From: Thermohalobaculum sp039030715
Lineage (GTDB): Bacteria; Pseudomonadota; Alphaproteobacteria; Rhodobacterales; Rhodobacteraceae
Length of the DNA: 64,000 bases
Direction: 5' to 3'
NCBI GenBank assembly: GCA_039030715.1
Contig: JBCCDU010000004.1
Span: 37,667-101,666, forward strand
The notes beneath the pieces were generated by a model. That model did no database searches. It had not been told where the DNA came from and saw only the letters and a program-made list of their open reading frames with translations. Of the stretch, positions 25,934 to 34,362 are shown one piece after another. Position 1 is the first letter of the stretch. The number at the start of each line of letters is the position of its first letter. A program made the translations under genes and the position numbers.

Positions 25934-27415
25934 TCACTCCGCCGCGAGATCCAGCCCGCCACTGGCGCGCGCATCGCTGGGCTCGATCGGGTACTCGCCC
26001 GTGAAGCAGGCATCGCAGAATTGCGGGCGGTTGGTGTCGCGCCCCCCCGGATGGCCGCAGGCGCGGTAGAGCCCGTCTATGGTCACGAAACGGATGCTGT
26101 CGACGCCCAGCGCCTCTCGCATCTCGTCCTCGGTCATCATCGCTGCCATCAGTTTGGTGCGCCGCGGCGTGTCGACGCCGTAGAAGCAGGGCCATTTGGT
26201 GGGCGGGCTGGCGATGCGGAAATGCACTTCGCTGGCCCCGGCCTCCAGCACCATATCCTTGATCTTGCGCGAGGTGGTGCCGCGGACAACGGAGTCATCG
26301 ACCAGGATCACCCGCTTGCCCTTGATCAGTGCCCGGTTGACGTTCAGCTTTAACCGCACGCCCATATCCCGGATCTCGTCCGTCGGTTCGATAAAGGTGC
26401 GCCCGGTATAGGAGTTGCGGATGATCCCCATCGCATAGGGGATGCCGCTTTCCTTGGAATAGCCGATCGCGGCGGGCGTGCCGCTGTCTGGCACGGGGCA
26501 GACCAGATCGGCCTCCACTGGGGCCTCGCGGGCCAGTTCCATGCCGATGCGCTCGCGCGCCTCGTAGACGCTGAGCCCGTCGATCATGCTGTCGGGGCGT
26601 GAGAAATAGACATGCTCGAAGATGCAGAAGCGCGGCTCGGCATCCTCGAAGGGGAAGAAGCTTTCCAGGCCTTTCTCCGAGGCGATCACCATCTCGCCCG
26701 GGGCGACCTCGCGTTCGAATTTGGCGCCGATGATGTCCAGGGCGCATGTTTCCGACGACAGGATCCACGCCTCGCCCAACCGGCCCAGCACCAGCGGGCG
26801 CACGCCGTTTGGGTCGCGCACGCCGATCAGCTTGGTCCGGGTCATGGCAATGACCGAGAACGCACCCTCGACCATGCGCAGCGCGTCCTTCATCCGGTCG
26901 GGGATGGTCTTCTGGATCGAGCGCGCCATCAGATGGATGATGCATTCGGTGTCGGACTGGCTCTGAAAAATCGAGCCGCGCTCGATAAGCTGCGCGCGCA
27001 GGGTACCTGCATTGGTCAGATTGCCGTTATGGGCAATCGCGCAGCCACCCATCGCGAAGTCCGCGTAGAGCGGTTGCACATCGCGCAGGGCCGCGCCCTT
27101 GGATCCGGTTGTCGAGTAGCGTGTATGCCCGATCGCCGAGCGGCCCGGCAGCAGATCCATCACCGATGATTTGGTGAAGTTGTCACGGACATAGCCAATG
27201 CGGCGCACAGTGTTAAAGGTCGTGTCGGGATCGTAGGAGCAGATCCCAGCGGCCTCCTGCCCCCGATGCTGCAAGGCGTGCAGGCCCAGCGCAACGTAAG
27301 TTGCCGCCTGATCGGCGCCGAATACACCGTAGACACCGCATTCCTCGTGCAGCTTGTCGTCGAGAGGGTCGCCGTCCTGGAGGTCGAAGGGATGCTGGGG
27401 CCACGCGGGCTCCAT
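25934..27415 (-). CDS. purF: Amidophosphoribosyltransferase
   Basis: About 493 residues; first step of purine synthesis, moving the glutamine amide to PRPP to form phosphoribosylamine. The Ntn glutaminase nucleophile is Cys26 in HEECGVYGVFG, exposed after removal of a propeptide. PRPP-binding motif VILVDDSVVRGTTSRK lies in the phosphoribosyltransferase half; the C-terminal Cys motifs (RACGHPGG, FCDACFTGEYP) agree with the Fe-S/structural Cys type. Start is not certain: the frame is open to an ATG at 27472, but the added 19 residues look non-conserved, so I prefer 27415. cvpA and radA, its usual partners, are 2.8 kb away. Confidence 0.93.
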   Translation of the reverse strand: MEPAWPQHPFDLQDGDPLDDKLHEECGVYGVFGADQAATYVALGLHALQHRGQEAAGICSYDPDTTFNTVRRIGYVRDNFTKSSVMDLLPGRSAIGHTRYSTTGSKGAALRDVQPLYADFAMGGCAIAHNGNLTNAGTLRAQLIERGSIFQSQSDTECIIHLMARSIQKTIPDRMKDALRMVEGAFSVIAMTRTKLIGVRDPNGVRPLVLGRLGEAWILSSETCALDIIGAKFEREVAPGEMVIASEKGLESFFPFEDAEPRFCIFEHVYFSRPDSMIDGLSVYEARERIGMELAREAPVEADLVCPVPDSGTPAAIGYSKESGIPYAMGIIRNSYTGRTFIEPTDEIRDMGVRLKLNVNRALIKGKRVILVDDSVVRGTTSRKIKDMVLEAGASEVHFRIASPPTKWPCFYGVDTPRRTKLMAAMMTEDEMREALGVDSIRFVTIDGLYRACGHPGGRDTNRPQFCDACFTGEYPIEPSDARASGGLDLAAE

Positions 27416-27852
27416 CTCGTCAAGGCCGTCGCAGGACCTGCCCCCGCTCGGGCCGCACCCCTTGAAACTCATGCCTGCTCTCCACGCCCAGGTAGGTCTG
27501 ACGAAGCCGCTCGGGCGACTCGCCAGTACCGTCGCTGACTTATACGCGGACGGTCCCGGGCTGTCATCACACCTTCATGATCGGATCTGCGCCAAATAGC
27601 ACCGGATCGTGCCCGCCCGGCCCCTCAAAGCCCTTGCGTGGCGCTGCGGCCACACATAGCGTCATACCTCGTGAGACCAGAGCACAGACATAACCGGCGG
27701 GAATGCCGAAGAACAACCAAGGGTCATTTGTCCGAATACGGGCATGCTCTTAGGTTTGTTGCAAATCAGGGGCCCATACCTGCCTGCGGATAAACGCTGG
27801 CCGGTACAAGAAAAACGAAGCTCAAAAAAACACAACCAATCGGGAGATATCC
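27416..27852. other. Intergenic region purF / solute-binding protein
   Basis: 437 bp between divergent starts. No coding potential, tRNA-like fold or riboswitch that I can recognise. The last 60 bp are A-rich and hold GGGAG before the SBP start. Promoters for both purF and the SBP must lie here, but I see no convincing boxes. Confidence 0.5.
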
Positions 27853-29445
27853 ATGGAAGACCAAAAGCTGATCGACCGCATGTTGCGCGATCCAAAGACC
27901 ACGCGCCGCCAGTTCATGGTGGGTGCGACGGCAGCGGGGCTGACGGCCTCGGCGGCCTCGGGCCTTTGGGACCAGGCGCAAGCTGCGACGCCTAAGCGCG
28001 GCGGCCACATGAAGTGCGGCCTGAATGACATGAACACGGGCGACAGCCTGGATCCGGCAACCTGGAACGCCACCGGCATGATCGTTGTCGGACGCGCGGT
28101 GCGCGACAGTCTGGTCGAGGTCGGACAAGACAACACGGCGCAACCGGGTCTGGCAGAGAGCTGGGAAGCCTCGGCAGACGCGAAAACCTGGCGTTTCAAG
28201 CTGCGCTCGGGCGTCGAGTTCTCGAACGGCAAGAGCCTGACCACCGAGGATGTGATCAACTCGATCAATGTCCACCGCGGCGAAGACTCGAAGTCGGGCG
28301 CCAAGGGGGTCTTCGCGGGCATCGACGATGTGCAGGCTGACGGCAAAGACGTGGTGGTCGTTTCCCTTTCGGGCGGTAATGCCGACTTCCCGTTCCTAAT
28401 GACCGATTATCACATGAACATGGTGCCAACGGTGGACGGCAAGGCGGACGTCCTGTCAAAAATCGGCACCGGCCTCTACACCCTCGAGGAGTTCGACCCC
28501 GGCATCCGCGTTTCGATGAAGCGCGCGCCGAATGCCTGGCAGCAGGACGATTTCGGCTATGTCGATAGTTGCGAGATCACGGCCGTGTTGGATGACGCCG
28601 CGCGTCAGAACGCTTTGATGACCGGCCAGGTGGATGTCATCAACCGGCCCGCTCTCTCGACCATCAACCTGCTCAAACGCAACCCGAACATCAAGATCCA
28701 GGCGGTGCCTTCGAACCTGATGTTCACCATGCCGATGCATGTGAACACCCCGCCTTTCGACAGCCTCGAGCTGCGGATGGCGCTGAAACATGCGCTCGAC
28801 CGTCAGGCGTTTGTCGATAAGATCCTGTTCGGCTATGGCGTTGTCGGCAACGACCAGCCGATCGGGCCGGGCTTCCTCTATCACGACCCGGATGTGCCGC
28901 AGAACGACTTCGATCTGGACAAGGCCAAGTCGATGCTGGCGAAGGCGGGGATGGACGGGGTGACCGTGCCCTATCACGTCTCGGACACGGCCTTCGGCGG
29001 CGCGCTGGATGCGGCCCAGTTGTTCCAGGCGGATCTGGCCAAGATCGGCGTCAATCTGGACATCATCCGCGAGCCGAAGGACGGCTACTGGAACAACGTC
29101 TGGAACAAAAAGCCGTTCTGCGCCTGCTATTGGGGGGCGCGCCCGGTCGAGGATATGATCCTCTCGATCGCCTACACTTCGGACGCACCGTGGAACGACA
29201 CGCGGATCAATATCCCCCGCGTGGACGAACTGGTGACCGCAGCCCGTGCGGAGCTCGACCCAGCGAAGCGCAAGGTCATGTATTCCGAGGTTCAGGCGCT
29301 GATTTCGTCCCAGGGTGGCACGCTGATCCCTGCCTTTGGTCAGGACGTGGCCGGGCTGAGCCAGCGGGTGCAGCATGGCGCACTCGGCGGCGGCTGGGAA
29401 ATGGACGGCGGTCACTTCATCAAGCGTTGGTGGCTGGACGCCTGA
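27853..29445 (+). CDS. ABC transporter substrate-binding protein, family 5 (peptide/opine type)
   Basis: 530 residues. The N-terminus carries a twin-arginine signal (R18-R19 in TTRRQFMVG) and an Ala-rich h-region ending ...QAQAA, so the protein is exported folded by Tat. The mature part is an SBP_bac_5 protein: GDSLDPATWN, AESWEASADAKTWRFKLRSGVEFSNG and ALKHALDRQAFVDKILFGYG are family hallmarks. No permease or ATPase genes are adjacent, so it is an orphan that must use a transporter encoded elsewhere. An efficient terminator follows at 29472. Confidence 0.9.
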   Translation: MEDQKLIDRMLRDPKTTRRQFMVGATAAGLTASAASGLWDQAQAATPKRGGHMKCGLNDMNTGDSLDPATWNATGMIVVGRAVRDSLVEVGQDNTAQPGLAESWEASADAKTWRFKLRSGVEFSNGKSLTTEDVINSINVHRGEDSKSGAKGVFAGIDDVQADGKDVVVVSLSGGNADFPFLMTDYHMNMVPTVDGKADVLSKIGTGLYTLEEFDPGIRVSMKRAPNAWQQDDFGYVDSCEITAVLDDAARQNALMTGQVDVINRPALSTINLLKRNPNIKIQAVPSNLMFTMPMHVNTPPFDSLELRMALKHALDRQAFVDKILFGYGVVGNDQPIGPGFLYHDPDVPQNDFDLDKAKSMLAKAGMDGVTVPYHVSDTAFGGALDAAQLFQADLAKIGVNLDIIREPKDGYWNNVWNKKPFCACYWGARPVEDMILSIAYTSDAPWNDTRINIPRVDELVTAARAELDPAKRKVMYSEVQALISSQGGTLIPAFGQDVAGLSQRVQHGALGGGWEMDGGHFIKRWWLDA

Positions 29446-29471
29446 TCGGCGCAACAGCAGGGAAACAGAAG

Positions 29472-29498
29472 CGCGGCGGGGCGACCCGCCGCGTTTTT
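29472..29498 (+). terminator. Intrinsic terminator after the solute-binding protein
   Basis: 9-bp stem CGCGGCGGG / CCCGCCGCG, loop GCGA, followed directly by TTTTT: a textbook rho-independent terminator 26 bp after the stop at 29445. Confidence 0.9.
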
Positions 29499-29500
29499 CG

Positions 29501-29779
29501 TCAGAGACCGGCTGCGTCCAGTTTCTGGACTTCGCGAACCATCTCGCCCTTTACGGACCAGTTCCGGCAGCCCTCGACCAGCGCCGCGAAATACGTCAGG
29601 TCATCCAGCAGGAAGTCATCTACCCAAGCGCTGATCGCGAAGGCCCGCGGGAACCCATCCACATCCTCGTCGGTCTTGCCGAGATTGTGGGCGGTTCGGG
29701 TTATGCCGATGCCGAATTCACCCTCGATGCGCTCGACCGCCGGGCCCCATGGGCCGCAAGTGACATTGCCGTAGAGCTC
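29501..29779 (-). pseudogene. Start-less reading frame, probable 3' remnant of a gene
   Basis: On the minus strand, right after the TGA of the 104-residue membrane ORF and in the same frame, 92 sense codons run to a TGA at 29501-29503. They encode a protein-like sequence with conserved-looking blocks such as FGIGITRTAHNLGK, FPRAFAISAWVDDFLLDD and TYFAALVEGCRNW. There is no ATG, GTG or TTG in its first third (the first GTG is about 40 codons in). Either the 5' end has been lost, or it uses an unusual start. Family not recognised. Confidence 0.5.
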
Positions 29780-30094
29780 TCAAGCCTGCTTCGGTGGCCG
29801 CGCCACGATTCGCCCGGCACGGTTCGAGAAGGTGCCTGGGAGGCGATAGGAAACGGCCCTTTTCACGACCAGCCCGGCCAGCACGAATATCAGGATTTGG
29901 ACCATCCAGCCCAGCAATACCGTGGACGTCGTGGTGGCTTCGTTCGCGGTCTGGCCCAGCGCAATGGCGACCTGCCCGCCGATCTGCAACAGCAGCACGA
30001 TCAGCAGCAGGAAATCCAATGCGAAGCGGAATGTGGCGGCAAATCGCGGGATCGCAACGGATAGCAGAAGGACCGCGCTAAGCCAGCCGAGCAT
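29780..30094 (-). CDS. Small membrane protein, unknown
   Basis: 104 residues from ATG 30094 (GTG 30097 is alternative). Three hydrophobic segments (about 1-15, 21-45 and 58-80) and a basic Arg/Lys-rich tail that would be cytoplasmic. No strong ribosome-binding site. The TGA abuts the remnant frame downstream. Composition and TM pattern look like a real gene, but I do not recognise it. 111 bp separate it from cvpA upstream on the same strand, so it may be at the end of the radA-cvpA operon. Confidence 0.55.
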   Translation of the reverse strand: MLGWLSAVLLLSVAIPRFAATFRFALDFLLLIVLLLQIGGQVAIALGQTANEATTTSTVLLGWMVQILIFVLAGLVVKRAVSYRLPGTFSNRAGRIVARPPKQA

Positions 30095-30205
30095 CACCGC
30101 ATCGAGAGCGGCGTCCCCCGCAACAGCGTCAAATAGGCGAAGGCGACGATCCTGTGGAGATCAGCCGCCTTCGTTGCAGGTAGAGGGCTCGTACATGCGC
30201 CGCGA

Positions 30206-30814
30206 TCAGTTGCCTGTGGCGGCGTCGCCCTCGGTTTCGGTGGTTGCGGGGGTGATCCCTTCGCCCGCACAGCTTCCGGTCAGCGCATCCACACGCTCGG
30301 TAAACCATGTGGGCAGCTCGTCGGGAAGATAGGCGCTGATACGGGCCACGATCTCGTCGAAGATAACCCGGCTCTCGGCGTTGGCGAGCGGTGGCCATTC
30401 CTCGGTGCCCGTGGCGATATTGGTGTAGATCAGATAAGCCACAGCCACCAGCAGCACGCCGCGCGCGACCCCAAACAGGAAACCAAGCACCCGGTCAATT
30501 GGGCCAAGCGCACTCTCCAGTACCGCGGACGAGAATATCGGCGTGAAGACCGAAAGCACCAGCAGCGCGCCGGCGACGATCAGCGTGAAAGCCGCGATGG
30601 TAGAGATCACGCAGGAATCTGCCAGGAACGGGCCCACGAATGGCGCCTCGCGCATCAGTGGCTCCACGATCGGCGTCAGATAGAAGGCGAGCGCTGCGGC
30701 GGCGATCCAGCCGCCGATGGCGAAGACCTCGCGCGTCAAACCCCGGGAATATGCCAGAATGCCTGACAGCAAAACGACGACAGCAACACCGCCGTCAACC
30801 AGAGTGAATTGCAT
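30206..30814 (-). CDS. cvpA: CvpA family protein
   Basis: 202 residues with four TM segments (about 6-22, 30-50, 70-92, 108-130) and a soluble acidic tail. The opening VDGGVAVVVLLSGILAYSRGLTREVFAIGGW is the CvpA start. The family was named for colicin V production and is linked to envelope homeostasis. The ATG overlaps the radA stop by one base (TGATG), so it is coupled to radA. In relatives purF usually follows; here a 2.8-kb block intervenes. Confidence 0.9.
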   Translation of the reverse strand: MQFTLVDGGVAVVVLLSGILAYSRGLTREVFAIGGWIAAAALAFYLTPIVEPLMREAPFVGPFLADSCVISTIAAFTLIVAGALLVLSVFTPIFSSAVLESALGPIDRVLGFLFGVARGVLLVAVAYLIYTNIATGTEEWPPLANAESRVIFDEIVARISAYLPDELPTWFTERVDALTGSCAGEGITPATTETEGDAATGN

Positions 30815-32205
30815 CAGTCTCCCCCTGCATGTTCTTCAAGCCCCTCGAAAACGCTGTTAACAAAGGCTGGCAAATCGCTCCACCCTTTTGTGACAATTGC
30901 TGGATCGCTGGCCGGCTTTGATTGCGCGGGCACATAGGCGCTGGCAAATCCCAGCTTCTCCGCCTCTTTCAATCTGGCATCGGGCTGCGGCACGGGTCGA
31001 ATGGCGCCGGAGAGGCTGATTTCCCCGAACAGCACCAGATCGGCAGGCAGGGCCATGCCGCTGAAGGCTGAAAGCAGCGCGGCGGCGGCGGCCAGGTCGG
31101 CGGCAGGTTCGTTTATGCGCAAGCCACCTGCGACATTGAGGAAGACGTCGCGGCCAGCGAAGGAGATACCGCAGCGTGCCTCCAGCACTGCCAGAATCAT
31201 GCTCAGCCGCGCGCTGTCCCAGCCGACCACCTGGCGGCGCGGGGTGCCGAGGGGGGAGGGGGCGACCAGCGCCTGAAACTCCACCAGCACCGGGCGCGTA
31301 CCCTCGATTCCCGCGAAGACCACGGCGCCAGAGGTTGGCTCCCCCCGCTCTCCCAGGAACAGGGCGGAGGGATTGGCGACCTCCGCCAGTCCTTGACCGG
31401 TCATTTCGAACACACCTATTTCGTCGGCTGGGCCAAAGCGGTTCTTGACCGCGCGCAGAATGCGAAACTGATGCGCACGGTCGCCTTCGAAATAGAGGAC
31501 CGTGTCAACCATATGCTCGACCACGCGGGGTCCGGCGATCTGCCCGTCCTTGGTAACATTGCCCACCATGACCACCGCAGGGCCGCGGCGTTTGGCGAAG
31601 CTGGTGAGTTCATGCGCTGTCGCGCGAACCTGAGCGACCGAGCCCGGCGCGCTCTCGACATGATCGGCCCACATGGTCTGGATCGAGTCGATCACCACCA
31701 GATCGGGCTTCTCCGCCTCCAGTGTCGTCAGGATATCCCGCAGATTGGTTTCCGCCGCCAGCATCACCGGGCTGTCGGCCAGCCCCAGCCGGGCGGCGCG
31801 CATCCTGACCTGGGCGGATGCTTCCTCGCCCGACACATAGACGGCCTTCAGCCCCTGGCGCGCAAAGGCCGCGGTGGCCTGCAACAACAGAGTGGATTTG
31901 CCGATACCTGGATCGCCACCGACCAGGATGGCCGATGCGCCTACAAGCCCGCCGCCCAGCACCCGGTCAAGCTCGATCAGGCCCGAACCTGCGCGGGGCG
32001 GCGGTGCTTCTTCGCCCGCCAGGACAACCAACTTGACCTGGCGGCCCTTGGTCTTGCCCAACGTCTTGGTGGCAGGTCCGGCGGCGGACAGGCCCGCATC
32101 TTCCTCGATTGTATTCCATCCACCGCAGGCCGAACACTGCCCGGCCCATTTCTTGTGGGTGGCGCCGCAATCCCGGCAGACATATGAGATCTTTGATCTG
32201 GCCAT
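30814..32205 (-). CDS. radA: DNA repair protein RadA (Sms)
   Basis: 463 residues; a RecA-like branch-migration ATPase for recombinational repair. Order of domains: zinc finger C10-x2-C13 ... C24-x2-C27, Walker A GGDPGIGKST at 96-105, Walker B LVVIDSIQTM, the RadA-specific KNRFG motif, and a C-terminal Lon-protease-like domain (from about 290; NVAGGLRINEPAADLAAAAALLS). The start ATG overlaps the stop of the upstream small membrane gene (TGATG). Confidence 0.96.
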   Translation of the reverse strand: MARSKISYVCRDCGATHKKWAGQCSACGGWNTIEEDAGLSAAGPATKTLGKTKGRQVKLVVLAGEEAPPPRAGSGLIELDRVLGGGLVGASAILVGGDPGIGKSTLLLQATAAFARQGLKAVYVSGEEASAQVRMRAARLGLADSPVMLAAETNLRDILTTLEAEKPDLVVIDSIQTMWADHVESAPGSVAQVRATAHELTSFAKRRGPAVVMVGNVTKDGQIAGPRVVEHMVDTVLYFEGDRAHQFRILRAVKNRFGPADEIGVFEMTGQGLAEVANPSALFLGERGEPTSGAVVFAGIEGTRPVLVEFQALVAPSPLGTPRRQVVGWDSARLSMILAVLEARCGISFAGRDVFLNVAGGLRINEPAADLAAAAALLSAFSGMALPADLVLFGEISLSGAIRPVPQPDARLKEAEKLGFASAYVPAQSKPASDPAIVTKGWSDLPAFVNSVFEGLEEHAGGD

Positions 32206-32519
32206 CAGAATTGAACGTATCCGCCCAGCAGCAGTCCGGCAAACGCCACCTGCAATATGGGAAAGATCCGATACCACCGCCTCTCGACCCAGAAGGTGGC
32301 GATACAGGCCAGGACCAGCAGGGGGGAGAGCATGCGTGCGGTGTCCGGGTCCCGCTCCAGCAGGAACCACATGACGGATGTCATGGCGATGATCGCAAAG
32401 ATATGGGCGGCGCGGGTCCAGCCGTCGCTCATCATCATCTGAGCCAGAGAGTAAAGTGTGCCGATGCAGATCGCGATGCCCGCGAAAACTCCGACGATGG
32501 CCAGCAGCGTCTGGCTCAT
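32205..32519 (-). CDS. Small membrane protein, unknown
   Basis: 104 residues with about four short TM segments, giving it little soluble part. It is coupled on both sides: its ATG overlaps the PqiA-like stop (ATGA) and its TGA overlaps the radA start (TGATG). Family not recognised; the tight coupling suggests a real gene in one operon with pqiA-like, radA and cvpA. Confidence 0.72.
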   Translation of the reverse strand: MSQTLLAIVGVFAGIAICIGTLYSLAQMMMSDGWTRAAHIFAIIAMTSVMWFLLERDPDTARMLSPLLVLACIATFWVERRWYRIFPILQVAFAGLLLGGYVQF

Positions 32520-32953
32520 GGCTTCGTTGCCGATTTTGCCGTCTGCCATCCAACCCAGATCGAGGCGAGCACGCAAAGGGTAAAGAGCCAGAGCCCCCAG
32601 GCCGGCGTCACATGGCCGATGCCGACCCCCTTCATGACGACGATATAAAGCGCGATCAGGAAGACATCGGCCATCGAGAGCTTGCCGACGATCTCGATCA
32701 GCGCGATGGGCCCCTGCCAGCCCCGATGGATTGCGACCAGCAAACAGGTCTTGGCGTAGGGGATGACCACGGCCAGAAGCGCCACGAGCAGGCTGAGCGC
32801 GATATCGATCTGCCAAAGATCCACGACCCCGCCCGCGACCGAAATCGTGTTTCCGGTGAACCAAGGTAAAACCCCCGCTGTCGCGAGGGGAGAGAACCAC
32901 GCGGCCGGATACGCGATCAGCAGCGTCAGATTGACGATGTGATGCAGTGGCAT
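32516..32953 (-). CDS. Paraquat-inducible protein A-like membrane protein
   Basis: 145 residues with four TM segments, corresponding to one half of the two-repeat PqiA protein; the family signatures LWQIDIALSLLVALLAVVIPYAKTCLL and the LSMADVFLIAL segment are visible. PqiA works with MCE-type lipid transporters in the envelope. No PqiB-like MCE protein is adjacent, though an MlaFE-like pair lies upstream. First gene of the four-gene pqiA-like/small-TM/radA/cvpA operon. Confidence 0.85.
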   Translation of the reverse strand: MPLHHIVNLTLLIAYPAAWFSPLATAGVLPWFTGNTISVAGGVVDLWQIDIALSLLVALLAVVIPYAKTCLLVAIHRGWQGPIALIEIVGKLSMADVFLIALYIVVMKGVGIGHVTPAWGLWLFTLCVLASIWVGWQTAKSATKP

Positions 32954-33048
32954 GTCCCCTCCCGCGCAGGCGGGAGGGGTTTAGCATCTGGCGGCGCGGC
33001 GGTCACCCCGGGGGACAGGGACGCCGCGCCTGGTCGAAAGATGGCCGC

Positions 33049-33135
33049 TTAGGACGGCAATTCGGGGAAAAGCTCCGGCACGCGCCGAAGGGCGGCGTCG
33101 ATTAGCTTGCGGATGGCGGTCTGGATCCGGGTCAT
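33049..33135 (-). CDS. Candidate 28-residue small protein
   Basis: Too short for ordinary gene calling. ATG at 33135 has an ideal AGGAGG on the minus strand, 5 nt upstream. The 28-residue product (MTRIQTAIRKLIDAALRRVP then ELFPELPS) starts with a basic amphipathic helix (R, K, R, R spaced with I, L, A) and ends with a Pro/acid segment. TAA stop at 33049-33051. Function unknown; an amphipathic membrane-binding peptide or a leader peptide are both possible. Confidence 0.45.
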   Translation of the reverse strand: MTRIQTAIRKLIDAALRRVPELFPELPS

Positions 33136-33244
33136 GTCGTCCTCCTGGGTTCGGCGTTGCGATGGGGAGAACTTAGCGATTCGAACAACCTTTGGATGTG
33201 AGGGTTGGTACAGTCTCGTTTTGGGACATTCGCGTTAAGGTCGA

Positions 33245-33601
33245 TCAGCGCATCGCTTGTGCCAGCTTCAGCAGAACCGCGCCCACCACGATCAGGGCGA
33301 GCGAACTGAGCGGTCCGAACCGGCGTTCCTCGCTGGACGCGGCGAGCAGGCCCAGCGAGACCAGCAGCACCGCAAAAGCGACCAGCCAGGCCAGCCGGTG
33401 GCCCCATCCTGCGCCATCGCCAAAAGCCGCGAGAGCGCCGAACAAGATCGCGGCCAGGAGGGCCGTCAGACCGACAATACGATGGGTGCCGCCTTGTCCC
33501 GTGATATGGCGCTGCGACAGCGCCACGGTTTGCATCAGCCCGAAGGCCAGACAGAAAAACGCGACGAAGAACAGATAGGCCTCGGGCCCTGGCTGGGTCA
33601 C
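33245..33601 (-). CDS. Membrane protein coupled to the MlaFE-like transporter
   Basis: 118 residues from a GTG at 33601 that overlaps the stop of the ATPase gene (GTGA). Four predicted TM segments (about 8-25, 40-60, 67-88, 95-115) with short loops. Not recognised. It lies where an MCE-domain gene (mlaD) might be expected, but it has no MCE domain. Translational coupling implies a joint role with the transporter. Confidence 0.7.
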   Translation of the reverse strand: MTQPGPEAYLFFVAFFCLAFGLMQTVALSQRHITGQGGTHRIVGLTALLAAILFGALAAFGDGAGWGHRLAWLVAFAVLLVSLGLLAASSEERRFGPLSSLALIVVGAVLLKLAQAMR

Positions 33602-34362
33602 CGGATCGCCTCGATCGGCCCTTCGGCCAGGCCATTCACGAACTGGTGCACGTATGGGTTATCGGTGGTGTCGATCTCGGCCACCGGGCCGCTCCATTGC
33701 ACCACGCCTTCATGCAGCATGGCCACCTGATCGGCGATCTTGCGCACGCTGGTCATGTCGTGGGTGATGGTCATGGCGGTGATCTTCATCTCCACCACGA
33801 TCTCGCGGATCAGGTCGTTGATCACATCGGCCATGATCGGGTCGAGACCCGTGGTCGGCTCGTCGAAGAAAATGATTTCGGGCTCCGCCGCGATAGCGCG
33901 GGCCAGGCCCACGCGCTTCTGCATGCCGCCGGACAGTTCGGCGGGGAACAGATCGGCCGTTTCCGGCTCCAGCCCCACGCGGCGCAGCTTTTCTATCGCC
34001 AGATCGCGGGCATCGGTTTTGGACAGTTTGCGCGGGCCGCGCAGCAGTCGGAAAGCCACATTTTCCCAAACCAGCATGGAGTCGAACAGCGCACCGCCCT
34101 GAAATAGCATGCCGAACTTGTCGAGCAGTGCCTCGCGGGATCGACCGCGCTTCTTCGCGACATCCTCGCCATCCACGGTTATCAGACCCGCATCGGGTCT
34201 GATGATCCCCAGCACGCATTTCAGCGTAACCGACTTTCCGGTGCCAGAGCCGCCGATAATCACCATCGATTGTGCCTGACCCACGTCCAGATCGACGCCC
34301 TTAAGGACATGCTTCGATCCGAAGGATTTTTTCACGCCGCTCATGACGATCTTGGAGGTCAT
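33598..34362 (-). CDS. MlaF-like ABC transporter ATP-binding protein
   Basis: 254 residues. Walker A is GGSGTGKS, signature LSGGMQKRVGLARA, Walker B IIFFDEPTTGLDP and switch His in TITHDM. The sequence is closest to MlaF/Ttg2A, the ATPase of lipid-asymmetry transporters; the GGMQKR and THDMTS motifs are diagnostic. ATG 34362 overlaps the permease stop (ATGA). It powers retrograde or anterograde lipid transport with its MlaE partner. Confidence 0.9.
   Translation of the reverse strand: MTSKIVMSGVKKSFGSKHVLKGVDLDVGQAQSMVIIGGSGTGKSVTLKCVLGIIRPDAGLITVDGEDVAKKRGRSREALLDKFGMLFQGGALFDSMLVWENVAFRLLRGPRKLSKTDARDLAIEKLRRVGLEPETADLFPAELSGGMQKRVGLARAIAAEPEIIFFDEPTTGLDPIMADVINDLIREIVVEMKITAMTITHDMTSVRKIADQVAMLHEGVVQWSGPVAEIDTTDNPYVHQFVNGLAEGPIEAIR

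Noticed and set aside
27416..27852. tRNA or small RNA gene in the purF upstream gap
   Set aside because: No T-loop GGTTC(G/A)A(A/N)TCC or cloverleaf found.
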